Shown here piece by piece: positions 54,940 to 64,000 of a stretch of DNA of 64,000 nt. Position numbers and translations under genes: made by a program. Origin of the DNA: Dillenia suffruticosa (lineage: Eukaryota; Streptophyta; Magnoliopsida; Dilleniales; Dilleniaceae); contig JAVTVX010000015.1 of the NCBI GenBank assembly GCA_033439265.1, positions 20,885,947 to 20,949,946 on the forward strand, in the 5' to 3' direction. Numbering within the stretch: position 1 is the stretch's first letter; every line of letters begins with the position of its first letter. The notes beneath the pieces are model-generated. The model worked only from the letters and a program-made list of their open reading frames with translations. It was not told the DNA's origin and did no database searches.

Positions 54940-56694
54940 ATCACGGATTTTCTCGTTTCACATCCTCTGGAACCGGACTCAGATACGACAGTAGTGGAGT
55001 TCCACGTATGAGGTCACATTATGCAGCTATTGGGTACTCTTTTTGGGGATCAGTCGGGATCGAGGGTTAAACTTTGTTATCTAGAACTTTTATGAGATTT
55101 AAAGTACGCGGGACAATATAGTTGGGACAGTGCTATCTCGGCGACATTTTATAGAGCCCTGTGTTGCGCGTGTGTTGATAGAGTTAGACAAATCTGTAGT
55201 CCAGTTTTACTAATACAGGTACTTTTTCTCTACTTTATTATTGAATTCTTTTTTTTAACAATACTTTATATAAATAATAGATCATTTATTCAATATATTT
55301 TCTCTTATCAACTTTGGACATAGAAGAGAGTTTCCATGTTTACCCTGATAAGGCATTACCATGTTGATCTGATACTATCTGCTCCACACCTACCCATAGG
55401 ACATAAAGGATCACTATATGTATTGTTGATTTATTTTATTTGTAATTTATCTAAACTATGTTAACTTTGTTATTTTTAAGGTTGACACTATTTTATTTGT
55501 ATATAGTTTGGATGTTTCACGTAGTTATGTACATACAGGACAGTTTGTTTTTAGAACGTACAAAGACCAGTTGGATCATATGGGAGATACAGGGGTGAGT
55601 AAAATTTTCTTTTATTGACATGTTATTCAATTTATATATGTTTTACTAACACAATAATTTATTTTAGTTCATTTGGATGCCAGATTCGTATGCCGACTTG
55701 ATTGTGTTGCCTGCGTATTGTCTCGTCCGTAGTGATATATGGCATGCCGAGATTCCCTTGATTTGTTTTGAGATAGTCGAGTATCATTACCCTCAAAGGG
55801 TTATGAGACAGTTCAGACTTCTACGGCATGTTCCTTTACTGGCACCTACGAACCAGGAGTTACATCTGACTGATCAACGAGGGAGGCAAGGGTGCAATTG
55901 GACGAGGAGACATGCTGTACACTTACAAATGTGGAACAACCAAACATACCACTTTGTACAGGGTGATGACTCTTTTGACAAGCCGAGGACCACATCTGAC
56001 TATATGTGGTAGTATCGTCAGATCACCCGTTTATATATTGCATCTCTTGCCCATCGTTATTATCATGGAGACCGACCTACTGCGACATAAATGAAGTATC
56101 TCGTAAGTCAACACATGTTTTTAAGTTTTCGTTATATTTTATAGTTATTCTGCGTGTCCTGCCAATTTATTTTTCTATAGTTGATGTAATATTTATTACC
56201 TTTTATCTTTTGTAGTGCTTTGAGCTAGAAAAGACGCACTTAACGGCGTCAGATGTACTCGCTGAGGAAGAAGTGGATCCGAGATTTGGACAGTTCAGAG
56301 ATGCGTCATGGAGTGCACTTCAATATGTCGGCCATGCGCCATTTGATGACGCCGCTCCTTCGACATCCGTGCACAGACACTCCTTCGATATATCTTTGAC
56401 CTCAATTGCTGCGGATGATTATGATGAAGTGACAGAGGTAGTTCCATCATCTTCCTACCCCACTCTGACTCCGATATGTATCGATGATGTCAATGAGCAG
56501 CCATGACTTAGTGTTACGAGCAGAGAAGTCGTCATCCCCGACATTCGGTTGATGTTCCTCCAGTTGCATTTTCCGAGGTGGATGAGGGTGCACCGTTATA
56601 CGATATACCTCCACCTACACCTAGTAGGCTAGCTTATATTCTTGTGAGGCGTCAGCCGCGACGCGATGTTGGACGAGCTCCTTGCAGCACTTAG

Positions 56695-57175
56695 TATACA
56701 TTTCCCAATTGATTTGTATTAAATTTAAATTTTGTAACCATTAACTTCATTTTTTTATAAAGTAATTTTTTTATTATCTTCTTCTTCTTGTATATTTTTT
56801 ATGTAATTCAACGTTTATAAATATTTGAGTTTATGTTAATTGTTGTATATTTTTTTTAAAGGTGATGTATTTTTATTGACATTACGTGGTGATTTTAGTT
56901 CAAAATATTGTGTTATTGATTCATGGTATTTCTTTTGTTGGTGTTTAATTATCTTTGCTTCTATTCATCTAGTACTCTAGAGTACGAGTGATGGTACTCA
57001 CACTATTTGTTTGGTGGTGTTTTGAGATTGCTTTACTTGTTTTCGGTATAAGTGGACCAGTGATGTTTTCACTGTTTCAATGGGTGAATTTTATTTTTTG
57101 ACTGTATACAAGTAGGTGCACTTTCTGGATGTGGGTAAGGGCATGGGCTACGGATGTGCGTGCTGGTAATGGGAG
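56695..57175 (+). other. MULE 3' region
   Basis: AT-rich DNA between the PMD stop codon and the right TIR. It contains poly(T) and AATAAA-like signals but no frame with a recognisable product. Confidence 0.5.
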
Positions 57176-57350
57176 ATGCATGTTTCGCACTCTCTTAAGT
57201 ACGAAATTGAATTTCTAAAAAGAAATTTTAATGGTAAAAAATCCTAAAAAATAACAAAAAAAAACTCTTGATTTCGCATTCTCAAAGTGCGAAATCGATA
57301 TTTTAGAAATTAAAAAATTACCATATTTAAATAATTTTGGTAAATAACCC
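57176..57350 (-). repeat. MULE right terminal inverted repeat
   Basis: Inverted copy of 29778-29955 ending GGTAAATAACCC. It includes the palindrome GATTTCGCATTC/AAAGTGCGAAATC (about 57270-57296) and a decayed second one (TTTCGCACTCT/AAGTACGAAA, about 57184-57206). Confidence 0.8.
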
Positions 57351-58414
57351 GTCTTTGTGTTCTTTGTTTTGTAACTTAGGGTTTATGTTGTCTGTAACCT
57401 AGGTTTTATGTTCGAACAACTTATGTTTCTATATATGCTGCTATCTGGTTTGTATGATAGGTGATAACTAATCTCCATGTAATGTGCTTATGTTGTTAAC
57501 GGAATTGGTCTTCCTGCTGCTGCTGTAATACAGCTTATCTCCATGGAACAGCTGATCATATTTATTAAAAAAAAAAAAGTGTTTTTTTAAGGTACGGGAT
57601 GAGGGGCGCTGAGTTTTTGCCTATTGTAAGGGACGAGACAAACCCTTTTACTTATTATCCTCTCCAGGCAGAGACGAGGGGACAGGGATCCCTTATTGAC
57701 CTATGAGGGTAACGCAAGAACATACATTTTTGTGTACATTTTTGTGTGTGCCAGGGCAGTGGTGATTGGCTCATGGTAACTTTTTTCTGTTTTTTTTTTT
57801 TCCTTGGCAATTGATCAAAGGGAGATAACAAGCTTCTAGAATGTCAACGTAAAAATTTCAAATGAAAGAGAAAAAAATTCACCAAAAATGGTAAAATTTT
57901 TGAATTTAGAAATAGAATTGGATTGTTGTTTGGTTTTAGAAATAGAATTGGACTAATATGCACGGATCTTACGGTTTGGAGAAAACATTGTTGAACGTGT
58001 TAAAAGCGATCTGGTTTGCTGAATTATTATATTTTTTAACATTATTAAAGCTAATATCGAATTGAAGGATGGTATTCAAAATTCAAGTTGATAATGATAT
58101 TTTGGAGTTAAAATGCCTCGCCTCGTGCTCAAAATTCCCAATCATTCAGTAATCATGCACATGATATATATCATTGCCTCCCCATATAAGTTCTTCAAAT
58201 TAATTGACATGGAAGTTGTATCATCAATTTGACCAATCGCCGGTTCAACCGCAGTTGAACCAATGACCCCTCGACTCACTTTTGGTTCACTAATTGCTTG
58301 AAAAGATAAATTCTAAATGAGAAAAAGGACTAGCCGGCAGTTGTGACAAGTGCTTAATAGAAGTAAATCTAGACTTGGTTTTCATATTTGGTTCAGATTA
58401 GTATTCAAGACTAG
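57351..58414. other. intergenic DNA, no gene seen
   Basis: The segment from 57351 is the right flank of the MULE and contains CTTAGGGTTTATG and CCTAGGTTTTATG repeats. A 12-base A run occurs near 57569. No coding frame or recognisable element. Confidence 0.5.
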
Positions 58415-58701
58415 TGTAACAGCAACACTAAGAAATTTGAAGGAAACAGCTAGTAAGGGAAGCAAGGAATGTCAGGATAACCAAAATCAGTTGTAGCTAG
58501 TTGAGGAAGTTAGGCAGTTAGTTAGTTCCAAGGAATGTCAGTTAGGATAACCAAAATCAGTTGTAGTTAGTTGAGCAAGTTAGGCAGTTAGTTAGTTCCA
58601 GTTAGTTAGTTCATCTTTGCACAATGTAATAAAAGGGGACCTGTATCAACCAAGAACAACAGCAAAGAGTATTCTGTTGAAATCTCATTCTTCTTTCTTT
58701 C

Positions 58702-58767
<66 letters not shown>

Positions 58768-58937
58768 TCTCTCCTTCTGCCTCTTCTTAACTCTCCTTCA
58801 TCGTTACTACAATCTCTCATCTCCAGTCATCTCAAGTTTCAGACGTATTTGACATAACTTAGATTCCTGCAGACTGAGGCAATCGAGTTGAGTCTCTACA
58901 GTCTGAGTCTTGCGCATTTGGAAGTTAATTCATAACA
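58415..58937 (+). repeat. G2 5' LTR
   Basis: TGTAACAGCAAC to TTCATAACA. U3 carries two tandem copies of a unit of about 68 bp (GGATAACCAAAATCAGTTG, near 58475-58600). A CT microsatellite of about 60 bases lies at 58700-58765. The minus-strand Arg/Glu-rich frame across it is an artefact. Confidence 0.85.
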
Positions 58938-58939
58938 AA

Positions 58940-58952
58940 TTGGTATCAGAGC
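58940..58952 (+). other. G2 primer-binding site
   Basis: TTGGTATCAGAGC, two bases after the LTR; complementary to the tRNA-Met 3' end. Confidence 0.85.
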
Positions 58953-58978
58953 TGTCCTTCCTCGGATAATCCATAGTT

Positions 58979-61535
58979 ATGGTGGAGGGAACCAGATTCA
59001 AAGCACTTGAAGAACAATTAAAGAAACAAGACTCAAAGATACAAGAAATGCAGACTGAATTGGAACGAAAAATAGATGTGTAGTCCCAAAGAATAGAAGC
59101 TCTTGCGGTAGATATGGATAAGAAATTTAATGCCATTATGCATACGATAAACAAAGATAAAGGAGAAGATTTAGAAGCTGATAGAATAATCAAAACACCA
59201 ATACTTCCAACTCCAAAAGAAGGAAGACTCAGAAGTGATACAGGAATACAGTAGCACAAGAAGGATATCAGTTGGAAGAACAACTTACCGAATCCACCTA
59301 AGATTGAACTTCCTATGTTTGATGGAGATAATCCTAAAATGTGGATAAGGAAGTGCCTTAAATTCTTTAAAGTGTATCAAGTACCACACTGTAGTTGGGT
59401 GGATACAATCAAAATGTACTTGGAAGGAAAGGCAGAAATCTGGTTCCATGGAGTGAAATCATTCAAGAAAGAAGTGGATTGGGAGGAGTTTACCCAACAA
59501 TTATGCCAAAGATTTGAAGAAAAAGGTGTTAGGGATGTTGTTGAAGAATTCAACAAGCTGTCACAACAAGGATCCATGTCAGAGTACTAGGAGAAATTCG
59601 AAGAGATGTGGTCTCTCATGCTCCAGGTAAATCCTAAATTGATAGAAGCTTACTTTGTGTCTAGCTTTATTAGTGGTGTTAAAGAAGAAATAAAGCATGT
59701 ACTAAGGATGTTTAAACCTACAACCTTACTGCAAGTATTTGAAATTACCTCTCTACAAGAGCAATCATTAGAACTCACCAGAAACAAAAAGGTTAGTGTG
59801 AGTAAGAACTGGGATCCTGGAGAAGAAATAAGGAGAAACAGAAATATAACTACACTTAACACTGGCAGTAGAACACCAAGAGTATCTCCACAGAAGTTGT
59901 AGTACCGCAGAGTTAATAATCTCTATTTTAAGTGTGGTGAAAAATACTCTCCTGGACATCAATGTAAGTTCAAACACCTGAATGTAGTCATTACAGCAGA
60001 AGAAGAAGAGGAGTTAGTTAGTAATGAAATTAAGGAGCAGGAGGGTTTGAATGATGAGACAATTGATATACCTCTCTGTGTTTTCGCTGACTCCTTGGAA
60101 AGAAAGACCATAGTCCTTCAAAGAACTATGAAGGAAGTTACAATTAACATACTAGTGGATACAGGAAGTTCAACTAGTTTTATCAATCGCATATTGGTAG
60201 AAAGAGTGAAAATGAAATCAGAGGAAGGTGAAACTTTACGGGCAATTCTAGCAGATGGCAGCAGAGTCACTAGTAGTTCCAAAGTAAGAGGGGTGAAGTG
60301 GAGTATACAAGGATACCATTTCTCTTTTGATCTTAAAGTGATCTCTCTGGGGAATTGGGACATCATACTGGGAGTTGACTGGATGTACAACTTCAGTCCT
60401 ATAACCTTTGATTTTAAACAAGTCAGGTTAGCTGGTGAGGCAGGTGAGATGGTGCTAGTAGGGATGGTGAGAGACCCTCAGATGAAACTAATTCGTGGGA
60501 AGAATACTAAGAAATTCAGGACACAACAACTTCTGAGTTGCAACAACATTTCAATAGCTACAGAAGATCTTCAAGCTCCAATGCACCAGTCCATTTCTAT
60601 TCTTCTGCAGCAATTCGAAGATGTCTTCTGCACACCTACTTCATTACCTCCAAAAAGATCCCAGGATCACTCCATACCTCTGAAGCAAGGAGCTCAACCC
60701 TTCAAGCTACATCCATACAGGTATCCTCATTCCCAAAAATTGGAGATAGAAAGACAAGTTCAGGACATGCTCAGCCAGGGAATTATTAAGCATAGTAACA
60801 GTCCTTTTGCTTCTCCAGTTTTGTTGGTCAAAAAGAAGGATGGTTCATAGAGATTTTGTGTGGATTATAGACAACTTAACAACATTACCATCAAGGACAA
60901 ATACCCTATCCCAAACATTGATAAATTACTCAATGAGTTACATGGTTCAAGGTTGTTTTCTAAGATTGATCTTAGGGCTGGCTATCACCAAATTAGAGTA
61001 AGACCAAAAGATGTAGCCAAGACAGCATTTCAAACTCACTATGGGCATTTCGAGTTCTTGGTAATGCCTTTTGGTCTCACAAATGCACCAGCCACATTCC
61101 AGTCATTGATGAATCAGATATTTCAGTCACACCTCAGAAAATTTGTGTTGGTCTTTTTTTATGATATCCTAATCTACAGCCCTAATTTGCAGTCCCATAT
61201 TCAGCATCTTAGAGTGGTTCTTCTAGTCCTGAGACAGCACCACTTATATGCCAAACTATCTAAGTGCTTCTTTGGTCAATCACAAGTAGAGTATCTGGGG
61301 CATATTGTGACAAATTTGGGAGTAAAAATGGACCCACAGAAGACTGATTGCATCATGACTTGGCCTACTCCAACAACTGTCAAGAATCTGAGAGGCTTCT
61401 TGGGTTTGACAGGATATTACAGAAGATTTATTAAAGACTATGGAATTATAGCAAAGCCTCTTAATGATCTTTTTAGGAAAGACAGCTTCAAGTGGGGTGA
61501 GGAAGCTGAGAAAGCCTTTCAGCAGCTGAAACCCA
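58979..61535 (+). pseudogene. G2 gag-pol, degenerate and truncated
   Basis: ATG at 58979 opens MVEGTRFKALEEQLKKQDSK, a coiled-coil-like Gag start. Stops follow near 59083, 59254, 59588 and 59900. The Gag core reads GKAEIWFHGVKSFKKEVDWE. The knuckle YFKCGEKYSPGHQC has Tyr for the first Cys. Protease LVDTGSSTSFI lies near 60152. RT is nearly complete (LLVKKKDGS, TAG at 60847-60849 where Trp is usual, then DYRQLNN to about 61535). The active site reads [10 protein letters not shown], so the first Asp of the Asp-Asp pair is Tyr. The frame enters RNase H (AEKAFQQLK) and is lost. Not functional. Confidence 0.88.
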
Positions 61536-63252
61536 GCCAATAAGGTAAATATAGTTTAGGTACTACACTTAGCATATAATTGACTCTAGATGTATACAAA
61601 AGATCTCACAATATGAAAACAATTCATATTCCACTACTTAGAAATTTTTCTAAATGTTGTAGTGTGATCATTTAGGCAGATTTGGATAGTCATATCTTTT
61701 TATGTGTTAAACTATTTCTAAAATCGAAAATTATGTTTCAAAGAAGGTGTGTGGAACTTCAATTTCAAGCATTTACAGTACAAATATCTTGTGGATATGT
61801 TGAAGAAAAATAAATTGAAATTTGGTTGGTTACCTATTTTACATAGCAAAATTATTTGTCAGAAAATGGTTCTCAAGGGATATTTGGCTTTCGATATTTT
61901 CACCATTGGTTTTGGACTTGTGAATTTAATTATTCTATATTATAATACTATAGTTGAACAACAGATATGATAATTTATGATACAATTATTTCGAGATTTT
62001 GGTAGAGAAATAAATGGGCAAAGTCAGCTATTTGTTTTGAAAATGTCAGAACTGGGATTGAACTTTTGGTGTAATTTTTGAATTTTATGGAAGAACAATC
62101 ATTTGGATATAATCAAAACAATTCTTGAATATAATAGAGGGATATTTAAAATTCAGAGGAAAATTATTTACTATTGATAAATATCAAAATTCATGAGAAT
62201 TTGAAGTCTATTTTCAGGATAGTTGTTGAGCTTGTTACAGTAACTTTAGAGACTTTTTACTGCAGTTTGTTGAGTTTTAATGGTATCAAATAAAGCAGTA
62301 ATTCAGCAGGTTTCAAAACAAAATAATAGTGGTCCAATGACAATCATCCTTGAGACTTCATAGCACCAAAAAAATCAAGAAAAAATTATGCATCATGAGA
62401 TACAAAAAGAGCTTGTTGCTGTCATTTTCATTTACATATTCTGTAATCTTTTGATTAAACATTTGTGTAAGTTGTCTTCCATTATTGGACGAAACAATTT
62501 TCATAGTGTGAAGACTAGAAGTCGACAAGTAGATGTACCTGTTGTTTTGAATTATAGTGAAAACTAGCAGATTGCTAGATCCCGGCTTGTTTGGCTAAAA
62601 AAAATGATGTAGGTATAAGGCCGAACCACTATAAGCCATATTTGTTTCCTTACTTTCTTTTTTAATTTTTACTATATATTCTATAAATTGACCATAAATT
62701 CAATTAGATCTAATTGGAGTTAGAAAAAAATTTGAAAAATCAAATTTTAGAGAACCAATTCAACCCCCTTCTTAGTTGTCTTAGAGACCAACACATAACA
62801 CCAAGAATTTTTATGTGAAAAACCCTCAAAATAAGGGGAAAATCATGGAATCCAGTCCAGTCAAAAATCCACTATACAACAAAGGGTACAACATAAGGTT
62901 CACACTCTAGAATCTGCCTATAATCACAGATCTATATTCCAATGAACATTAGGGTACACACTCTAACGTATAAAACTTGTAATATGAGGAAATGGAAGAA
63001 GATAGACTCACAAAGTCATAGAACAATATGAGGTTGGAATCACCAAGCAAACAAGCTGTGAAGAAAACACTAAATTTTCCCTTCACTTCTCCACCTTCGG
63101 TCACTCTTTTTCTCCTCTCTCTGTCTCCCTTTTTCCTTCTTACGAAAGACAGCAGCTTGCTGTTTTTTTTTTGTTTTTGTTTACTTTTTTTCTTTTCTCA
63201 TTCTCTAGAAGATGAAGCCAATCACATTTTCAAAGAAGCTCTTGGTTCCTTA
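61536..63252. other. intergenic DNA, no gene seen
   Basis: AT-rich DNA with no recognisable protein. A 73-residue frame at 61749-61970 and a 76-residue Leu/Phe-rich frame at 63028-63258 lack domains or supporting context. AACCAATTCAACCCCC near 62756 and GTGAAAAACCCTC near 62815 resemble edges of dispersed plant repeats, but I could not assign them. Confidence 0.45.
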
Positions 63253-64000
63253 TGTTGAAAGATCAAAGAAAGAACTCAAGAGATCTTGAAATATAACTCT
63301 GAATTTTATTGATGTAGAAAGCAAATAACATTTATAGTTTTGAACTTTTGTTCATGCCTTTGCTTGAATACATAGAAGCCTATTTATAGAAGAAGATGAG
63401 GGAGAGAATTAGAGAGCAAAAAAGAGAGAACAAGAGAGGGGTTAAGACCCCTCTCTACTAGCCGTTGGAGGCTGTCTCCAACGGCTAGAATTACTAGTCG
63501 TTGGACAGCTTCCAACGGCTAGGTTTGCCTAGCCGTTGGGGCCCAATTGGGCCCCCTTTGCTGGGCCAAAACGGGCCCTTTTGCTGGCCCGGGCTGGGCC
63601 CTTCGGGCCCCGGCCTGAATTCTGCGGGCCAGCCCGAATTAAGGCTCCATCCTTGAGAAGAACTTGTTGAACTCTTGGGAAGACCCTTTTTTAGAATGTG
63701 ATGATAGGTTAATTAATTCCTCTTTTCAACACTCCCCCTCAAGTTGGGTGCGTAGATATTTATAGTACCCAACTTGCCCATCATTTCTTGTAGGTGAGCT
63801 GCTGTTCCTCCTTTTGTGAAGATATCCGCTAGCTGATCTTCTCCTTTGACATGAGGAGTCACAATGAGTTTTTCTTCTACCTTTTGACGAATAAAATGAC
63901 AATCAACTTCTATGTGCTTGGTGCGTTCATGGAAGACCGGATTAGTGACAATGTGAATTGCTGATTGATTGTCACAATGGAGCTTGATTGGAGTGGAGAC
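63253..64000 (-). mobile_element. Cop-C copy, reverse, 3' LTR and RNase H end, cut by the window edge
   Basis: The 3' LTR is 63253-63731 (479 bp), matching 47084-47546, including four AACGGCTAG-type motifs (63461-63540) and a minus-strand TATAAATAGGC box near 63378. The polypurine tract appears as CTCCCCCTCAA at 63732. The left flank CCTTA (63248-63252) is the expected half of a target duplication whose partner is outside the window. Confidence 0.92.
63740..64000 (-). pseudogene. C-terminal RNase H segment of the Cop-C copy
   Basis: The minus strand encodes the RNase H tail ([20 protein letters not shown], then [20 protein letters not shown] and [15 protein letters not shown]) ending YAPNLRGS at the polypurine tract. 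The visible part has no stop, but only about 85 codons fall in the window, so the state of the rest is unknown. It is listed as a pseudogene only because it is incomplete here. Confidence 0.75.

Larger units (their letters stand above)
36815..56694 (+). pseudogene. plant mobile domain (PMD) gene of the MULE, split by composite B
   Basis: ATG at 36815 opens a PMD-type N-terminus (DFTPTPQDPNVLTLQATHR, then KVRRSNRGF) and stops at composite B. After 54939 the domain resumes further on: GSRVKLCYLELL near 55060, AGQYSWDSAISATFYRALCC near 55107, exon end at a CAG/GTACTT near 55199. A later exon has VFRTYKDQLDHMGDTG before GTGAGT at 55595. The next exon, 55668-56101, has FIWMPDSYADLIVLPAYC and RVMRQFRLLRHVP. 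The last exon starts near 56216 and ends SRLAYILVRRQPRRDV with TAG at 56692. About half of the N-terminal PMD is missing at the insertion. TAG at 56010-56012 interrupts the exon. PMD proteins act in silencing and meristem maintenance; TE-borne versions are known. Confidence 0.75.
29778..57350 (+). mobile_element. Mutator-like element (MULE) carrying transposase and PMD genes, inflated by nested retrotransposons
   Basis: Terminal inverted repeats at 29778-29955 and 57176-57350 both start GGGTTATTTACCAAAAT. Between them are a MuDR-type transposase and a plant mobile domain gene in the same orientation. Without composites A (32897-35984) and B (36956-54939) the element is about 6.5 kb. The 9-bp flanks CTCTTCCAT and GTCTTTGTG do not match, so either the TSD has decayed or the termini lie slightly elsewhere. 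Confidence 0.75.
58415..61535 (+). mobile_element. G2: Ty3/gypsy retrotransposon, 3'-truncated
   Basis: A 523-bp 5' LTR (58415-58937) is followed by a tRNA-Met primer site, gag, protease, and reverse transcriptase running into the start of RNase H. The element then ends abruptly near 61535. No integrase or 3' LTR is present. Gag and primer context are shared with G1. Confidence 0.85.

Noticed and set aside
29769..57359. 9-bp target duplication of the MULE
   Set aside because: The flanks CTCTTCCAT and GTCTTTGTG agree at only four of nine positions, so I do not claim a TSD.
58611..58820. Arg/Glu-rich minus-strand frame resembling a charged or coiled-coil protein
   Set aside because: It is the CT/GA microsatellite of the G2 LTR read in one frame.
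61749..61970. 73-residue frame after G2
   Set aside because: Isolated, AT-rich, without domain or neighbouring exons.
63028..63258. Plus-strand 76-residue Leu/Phe/Ser-rich frame
   Set aside because: Pyrimidine-rich low-complexity stretch ending in the LTR of the Cop-C copy; no family recognised.

Overview
The window is nuclear DNA of a flowering plant, probably a eudicot (species not identified). It is AT-rich and made almost entirely of nested transposable elements. Supporting evidence is several related Ty1/copia families whose primer-binding sites match initiator tRNA-Met, Ty3/gypsy and Athila-like remnants, CACTA-type termini, and a Mutator-like element (MULE) carrying a plant mobile domain (PMD) gene. 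I found no intact host gene, tRNA, rRNA or CRISPR array. The one long intact reading frame is a copia Gag-Pol at 50298-54479. Family names (Cop-A to Cop-F, R1, G1, G2) are mine.

Left part, 1-14.9 kb. An R1 LTR end (1-118) and a CACTA-type terminus (to 618) are followed by a tandem duplication with a Cop-F solo LTR (1615-2080). Next is a decayed CACTA-like region carrying a full-length but broken Cop-A element (2498-7533, TSD TTCAT). AT-rich repeats and decayed gypsy-like LTR sequence follow. The latter is interrupted by R1 (10206-12212, TSD CTATA), a non-autonomous element that keeps only the last codons of a gypsy pol.

Middle, 15-29.2 kb. A reverse-strand Ty3/gypsy element, G1, spans 15019 to about 29180. 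One LTR holds a broken Cop-B element (15209-19679, TSD AGAAG). Its protease region holds an Athila-like fragment (about 23008-25585). Its other LTR holds a 2.2-kb insertion rich in GTCGACTT motifs.

Right-centre, 29.8-57.35 kb. A MULE of about 6.5 kb has been inflated to 27.6 kb. It has about 175-bp terminal inverted repeats, each with internal palindromes, a decayed MuDR-type transposase gene, and 146 bp downstream a PMD gene with visible introns. Composite A (32897-35984: Cop-B, R1 and Cop-E pieces, reverse strand) splits the transposase. Composite B (36956-54939) splits the PMD gene. In B, Cop-B carries Cop-C (TSD AAATT), which carries Cop-D (TSD TAGAT) and a Cop-F solo LTR (TSD CATAT). Cop-B is then joined to Cop-E, which has the intact polyprotein but a 5' LTR missing about 195 bp.

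Right end, 57.35-64 kb. Intergenic DNA, a 3'-truncated gypsy element G2 (58415 to about 61535) related to G1, more intergenic DNA, and the 3' end of a reverse-strand Cop-C copy cut by the window edge.

The coding remnants are self-contained transposon machinery (Gag, protease, integrase, reverse transcriptase, RNase H) in different states of decay. Many of the breaks are nonsense codons at expected TGG, CAG or CAA positions, as expected for methylated, silenced repeats. Two LTR features stand out. Several copia LTRs carry arrays of AACGGCTA palindromes that match the plant M-phase MSA element upstream of the TATA box. The copia gag start codon is formed by the LTR/primer-binding-site junction.
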